Positions 60,001 to 64,000 of a DNA stretch of 64,000 nucleotides are shown here, one piece after another (position 1 is the first letter of the stretch; the number at the start of each line of letters is the position of its first letter). The stretch lies in contig CM054062.1 in the NCBI GenBank assembly GCA_028641055.1, forward strand, positions 276,293,710 through 276,357,709. Direction: 5' to 3'. The position numbers were made by a program, and so were the translations under genes. The notes beneath the pieces are model-generated. The model was not told the DNA's origin. It saw only the letters and a list, made by a program, of their open reading frames with translations, and searched no databases. The DNA is from Alopecurus myosuroides (taxonomy: Eukaryota > Streptophyta > Magnoliopsida > Poales > Poaceae).

Positions 60001-60400
60001 TTTTACACTGAAAAGAGAGTCATCATGATCCATTTAAATTGACACCATATAAGATATGGTTTGGGTGATGACCCAAATTTTCTTTTTCTTATGTTTTGGT
60101 ATGCATAGCATGTGTAAAATGTTTACAACCAAAATAGGATAAATATATGTTTATAAGGTTATCCCAAAGAATACATTGGGTATTTCTCCTATCACCAAAC
60201 CAAAAAGACAAATGTTGTTTGTCAGAAAGGGTTGATTTCTCGAGAAATTAGTTCTTGCGAAACAAGTGAGTGGGAGGACTGTACAAACTCAACGAGATTA
60301 GGGAATTTTCGTTATCATGTCAAGAGTAGCGCAACACTGGAAGTTGTTCCGGGGTTTGCTATTTTGACAAAGTAGAAGATACTACATGTGTTGTAGATAC
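57065..60400 (+). pseudogene. Decayed leader and gag-pol of element E
   Basis: No ORF above about 80 codons. The leader (to about 58100) contains strings typical of Angela-type leaders, such as ACTTGTTTTTGCAGGGCATG and ACCACATGATGATCGGGTGT. Two integrase relics are readable: 59590-59690 with EIVHIDVYSPL then DLSRY, and 60035-60260 with TPYKIWFG, a stop pair, then CVKCLQPK and SERVDFSRN. These correspond to the integrase core and its C-terminal part in Copia pol. Multiple stops are present. Gag is not recognisable. Confidence 0.65.
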
Positions 60401-61784
60401 TTCAAATGAGTTTACGAACTGAACCACATAAGTCCTAAAACTTTGTACTTAGATCAACTTGTGGTTTAAGAGTAAAGTGTTGTTTTGGCAACAAAGGACC
60501 TGGACCTTATAAAGGAAGCAAATGATGGGCCCTACAGTTTCTGAAAATATAGAAGAGGGACACATTATATTTTGTGAAGATGCTTCTAATATTGTCTCTC
60601 ATCCTAGTAAATCTAGGAAACCTAGTGTTCATGTGCTATCTGTTAGGATAGGTGATCATTTCTATTATGGTTTGTGTGATATTGGTGCTAGTTCTAGTGC
60701 TATTCCTTATGAGCTTTATAAAGAAATAATGCATGAAATTGGTTCTTGTGAACTTGAAGACATTGATGTGATTATTCAACTTGCTAATAGGGAAACTATT
60801 TCTCCGATAGGTATTGTTAGAGATGTGGAGGTCTTATGTGGTAAAACTAAATATCCTGCTGATTTTCTAGTACTAGGCACTTCTGCTAGTGATACTTGTC
60901 CTATTATATTTGGTAGACCTTTCTTAAACACTTGTGGTGCTGTTATAGATTGTAAAAATGAAAAAATACTTACAAAGTTTGATGGAGAGTCTTATGAATT
61001 TAACTTCTCCAAATTTGCTAAAACACCTTATGAAGCAGAATTACCTAATGAGAATTATAGAGTTGAACAATTGGCTTCTATTGCTCTTGCTCCTAACAAT
61101 CCTTTGCAGCAATACATGGAAGACCACGAAAGTGATGTCTTTATGGAAGAAAGAAATGAAATTGACGAGATCTTCCTACATCAGCCAACGATGATGAAAC
61201 ATAATTTACCGGTGGAAGACTTAGGTACCACATTACCACCCAAGGAGGATCCTATTTTTGATTTAAAGCATTTGCCTGATAATCTTAAATATGCTCATAT
61301 TGATGATAAGAAATTATATCCTGTTATTATTAGTTCTAAACTTTCTGGTATAGAAGAGGAGAGATTATTGGGAATATTGAGGAAACACAGAGGTGCTATT
61401 GGTTATAATCTTGACGATTTGAAGGGGATTTCTCCTGCTATATGTCAGCATGCTATTAATATTGAACCTGATGCAAAGCCATTTGTTGAACAGCAACGCC
61501 GTTTAAATCCTAAGATGAAGGATGTGGTAAGAAATGAGGTATTAAAACTCCTAGATGTTGGTATTATTTATCCTATTGCTGATAGTAGATGGGTTAGTCC
61601 TGTGCATTGTGTCCCTAAGAAAGGTGGGATGATTGTTGTGCCAAATGAAAATAATGAACTTATTCCTCAAAGAGTAGTGGTTGGTTATAGGATGTGTATT
61701 GATTTTAGGAAAGTTAATAAGGTTACTAAGAAAGATCATTATCCTTTGCCTTTTATTGATCAAATGTTAGAGAGGTTGTTCTAA
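60400..61784 (+). pseudogene. Element D: Athila-type protease and start of reverse transcriptase
   Basis: Athila-like sequence is readable from at least 60482 (VLATKDLDLIKEANDGPY), with a frame change near 60535. The ORF at 60522-61784 has the protease motif GLCDIGASSSAIPYELY near residue 55 and the start of reverse transcriptase (PVHCVPKKGG, YRMCIDFRKVNKVTKKDHYP). It ends early: one extra T near 61780 shifts the frame after MLERL. The junction with the Copia sequence lies somewhere at 60300-60480 and I could not fix it. Gag and 5' LTR are missing. Confidence 0.87.
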
Positions 61785-63011
61785 GAAAACTCATTTTTGC
61801 TTTGTTGATGGTTATTCTGGGTTCTCTCAAATTGCTGTTAGAAAGCCTGATCAAGAGAAAACAACTTTCACTTGTCCTTTTGGGACCTATGCTTATAGAC
61901 GTGTGCCTTTTGGTTTATGTAATGCTCCTGCTACTTTTCAAAGATGCATGTCTGCTATGTTTCATGGTTTTTGTGAAGAAATTGTGGAAGTCTTCATGGA
62001 CGATTTCTCCGTCTATGGAACTTCTTTTGATAATTGTTTGCAGAATCTTGATAAAGTTTTGCAGAGATGTGAGGAGACTAATCTTGTTCTTAATTGGGAG
62101 AAATGCCATTTTATGGTTAATGAAGGAATTGTTCTTGGACATAAAATTTCTGAAAGAGGTATTGAAGTTGATAGAGCCATTGAGAAAATGCCCTGTCCCA
62201 GGGATGTCAAAGGTATTCGTAGTATTCTTAGTCATGCTGGTTTCTATAGAAGGTTTATTAAAGATTTCTCTAAAATATCAAAGCCTCTTACTAATCTTCT
62301 TCAAAAGGATGTACCTTTCGTTTTTGATGAAGATTGTAAAGAATCTTTTGAAATTTTAAAGAAGGCTTTAATATCTGCCCCTATTGTCCAACCCCTGATT
62401 GGAATTTACCGTTTGAAATTATGTGTGATGCTAGTGATTATGCTGTAGGTGCTGTTCTTGGACAACGGGTAGATAAGAACTTAAATGTTATTCATTATGC
62501 TAGTAAAACTCTTGATGCTTCTCAAAAGATGTATGCTACCACTGAGAAAGAGTTCCTATCTATAGTTTTTGCTTGTGATAAATTTAGCCAGTATATTGTT
62601 GATTCTAAAGTTACTATTCATACTGATCATGCTGCTATTAAGTACCTTATGAAAAAGAAAGATGCTAAGCCTAGTCTTATTAGATGGGTGCTTCTCTTAC
62701 AAGAGTTTGATATACATATTGTGGATAGGAAGGATGCTGAAAATCCCGTTGCTGATAATTTGTCCAGATTAGAAAACATCTCTAATGATCCTATTCCCGT
62801 TAATGATAGTTTTCCTAATGAACAGTTGGCTGCAATAAAAGTGAGTTCTCAAGAGAGCCCATGGTATGCTGATTATGCTAACTTTATTGTTTCCAAGTAT
62901 TTGCCTCCTACCTTTACAGCTCAGCAAACAAGAAAATTCTTCTATGATTTGAGGCATTATTTTTGGGATGACCCACACTTATATAAAGAAGGTGTTGATG
63001 GTATTATGTGA
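61785..63011 (+). pseudogene. Element D reverse transcriptase and RNase H, frameshifted
   Basis: After the shift near 61780 the frame runs as THFCFVDGYSGFSQIAV, then VPFGLCNAPATFQRCM and the active-site VFMDDFSVYG, to about 62395. A missing base there (CCAACCCCTGATTGG) moves the frame to that of 62421-63011, which carries RNase [39 protein letters not shown] [11 protein letters not shown] and [14 protein letters not shown] at 63009-63011 (probably from CGA) ends it. The FMDDFSVYG form is typical of the Athila group. Confidence 0.9.
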
Positions 63012-64000
63012 AGATGTGTTCCTGAAAATGAACAACGAGAGATATTGAGAAAATGTCATAGTAGTGCTTATGGAGGACATCACGTTGGAGATAGAACTGC
63101 ACATAAGGTTCTACAATCAGGTTTTTATTGGCCTACTCTCTTTAAAGATGCTAGAAAGTTTGTTTTATCTTGTGATCAATGTCAAAGGGTTGGAAATATT
63201 TCTGGACGTAATGAAATGCCTATGAATAATTCTCTTGTTATTGAGCCGTTTGATTGTTGGGGTTTTGACTTTATGGGTCATTTCCCTCCTTCACAAGGCT
63301 ACACTCATATTCTTGTTGCTGTTGTTACTAAATGGGTAGAAGCTATACCTATTAAAAGTGTTGATGGTGAAACCTCATTAAAAATGCTTAAAGACATTAT
63401 TTTCCCTAGGTTTGGTGTGCCTAGATATCTTATGACTGATGGGGGTTCTCATTTTATTCATGGTGGTTTTAGAAAAACTCTTGCTAAATATGATTTTAAT
63501 CATAGAATTGCATCAACCTATCATCCTCAAACTAGTGGGCAAGTAGAATTATCAAATAGAGAAATCAAATCTATCTTGCAAAAGACTGTTAACAAATGTA
63601 GAAAAAATTAGGTTAATAAATTAATTGATGCTCTATGGCTTATAGAACTGCTTATAAAAATCCCATGGGCATGTCTCTTTATAAAATGGTTTATGGAAAA
63701 GCTTGTCAGTTGCCCCTAGAATTAGAACACAAAGCTTATTGGGCAGTGAAAGATCTAAATAGAGATTTTAAACTTGCTGGTGAGAAAAGGTTGCTTGACT
63801 TAAATTCTTTAGATGAATGGAGGAGTAAAGCATATGAAAATGCTAAGCTCTTTAAAGAGAAAGTTAAAAGGTGGCACGATAAGAGAATTATTAAAAGAGA
63901 ATTTAATGTTGGTGAGAAAATGCTATTGTATAGGTCTCGTCTCATATTTTTTGCAGGAAAATTACTCTCGAGATGGGAAGAACCTTTTGTTACCGAAGAG
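63012..64000 (+). pseudogene. Element D integrase, runs off the right edge
   Basis: The zinc-binding region includes CHSSAYGGHHVGDRTAHK and CDQCQRVG. The core has Asp in WGFDFMGHFPP, Asp in MTDGGSHF and Glu in SGQVELSNREIK. A TAG at about 63609-63611 stands where Trp is usual, and a base is missing near 63634, after which KNPMGMSPYKMVYGKACQLP continues in another frame. The frame is then open to the end of the window (WRSKAYENAKLFKEKVKRWH). Confidence 0.9.

Larger units (their letters stand above)
55404..60400 (+). mobile_element. Element E: Copia retrotransposon of the Angela/BARE type, 3' end missing
   Basis: 5' LTR 55404-57050, primer site from 57052, then an Angela-like leader and strongly decayed gag-pol up to about 60300-60450, where Athila-type sequence takes over. 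No 3' LTR is seen in the window. The family assignment rests on my recognition of LTR strings such as GAGGCAATAATAAAG and CTAGCTCGTTGATTAATAGA and of the leader. Confidence 0.75.

Overview
This window looks like an intergenic stretch of a large, transposon-rich grass genome. Triticeae (wheat, barley or Aegilops) is the best inference, from the families present (an Angela/BARE-like Copia LTR, Tat and Athila Gypsy elements, a Tekay/Del-like chromovirus with LTRs of about 3.5 kb) and from their nesting. I see no bacterial, CRISPR, rRNA or tRNA features. Only one ordinary host gene is recognised: a four-exon alpha/beta hydrolase at 49872-53411 on the + strand.

Layout, from the outermost element inwards. 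(1) Tat2, a Tat-lineage Gypsy element on the - strand, occupies 38919-48773; its left end lies outside the window. (2) Element A, a Tekay/Del-like chromovirus on the + strand, is inserted in the antisense gene of Tat2. Its parts run from 12296 to 38918; most of its 5' LTR lies beyond the left edge. (3) Three elements are inserted in A. Tat1 (Tat lineage, - strand, 1-12295) lies in A's 5' LTR. Element C (non-autonomous Athila-like, - strand, 13071-19916, target duplication GTACC) lies in an ORF upstream of A's gag. Element B (non-autonomous relative of A, + strand, 23275-34119, LTRs of about 3.5 kb) lies between A's reverse transcriptase and integrase. To the right of Tat2 come the hydrolase gene, with a PIF/Harbinger-type and a Mutator-type element in its first intron; then a Copia LTR with a decayed internal region (55404 to about 60400); then an Athila-type pol running off the right edge (about 60400-64000).

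How the parts work together. Tat1 and Tat2 each carry gag-pol on the - strand and, tail to tail with it, a spliced gene on the + strand whose product resembles the plant 'putative gypsy type transposon' (Transposase_28-like) proteins followed by a coiled coil. Element A encodes gag, protease, reverse transcriptase, integrase and a chromodomain-like tail, plus an extra ORF before gag. Every retroelement coding region seen carries at least one stop, frameshift, insertion or deletion, so none looks competent by itself. The hydrolase gene reads open through all four exons with its catalytic triad intact.

All coordinates and motifs were read by eye. Family names are assignments from motif recognition, and LTR divergences are rough hand counts.
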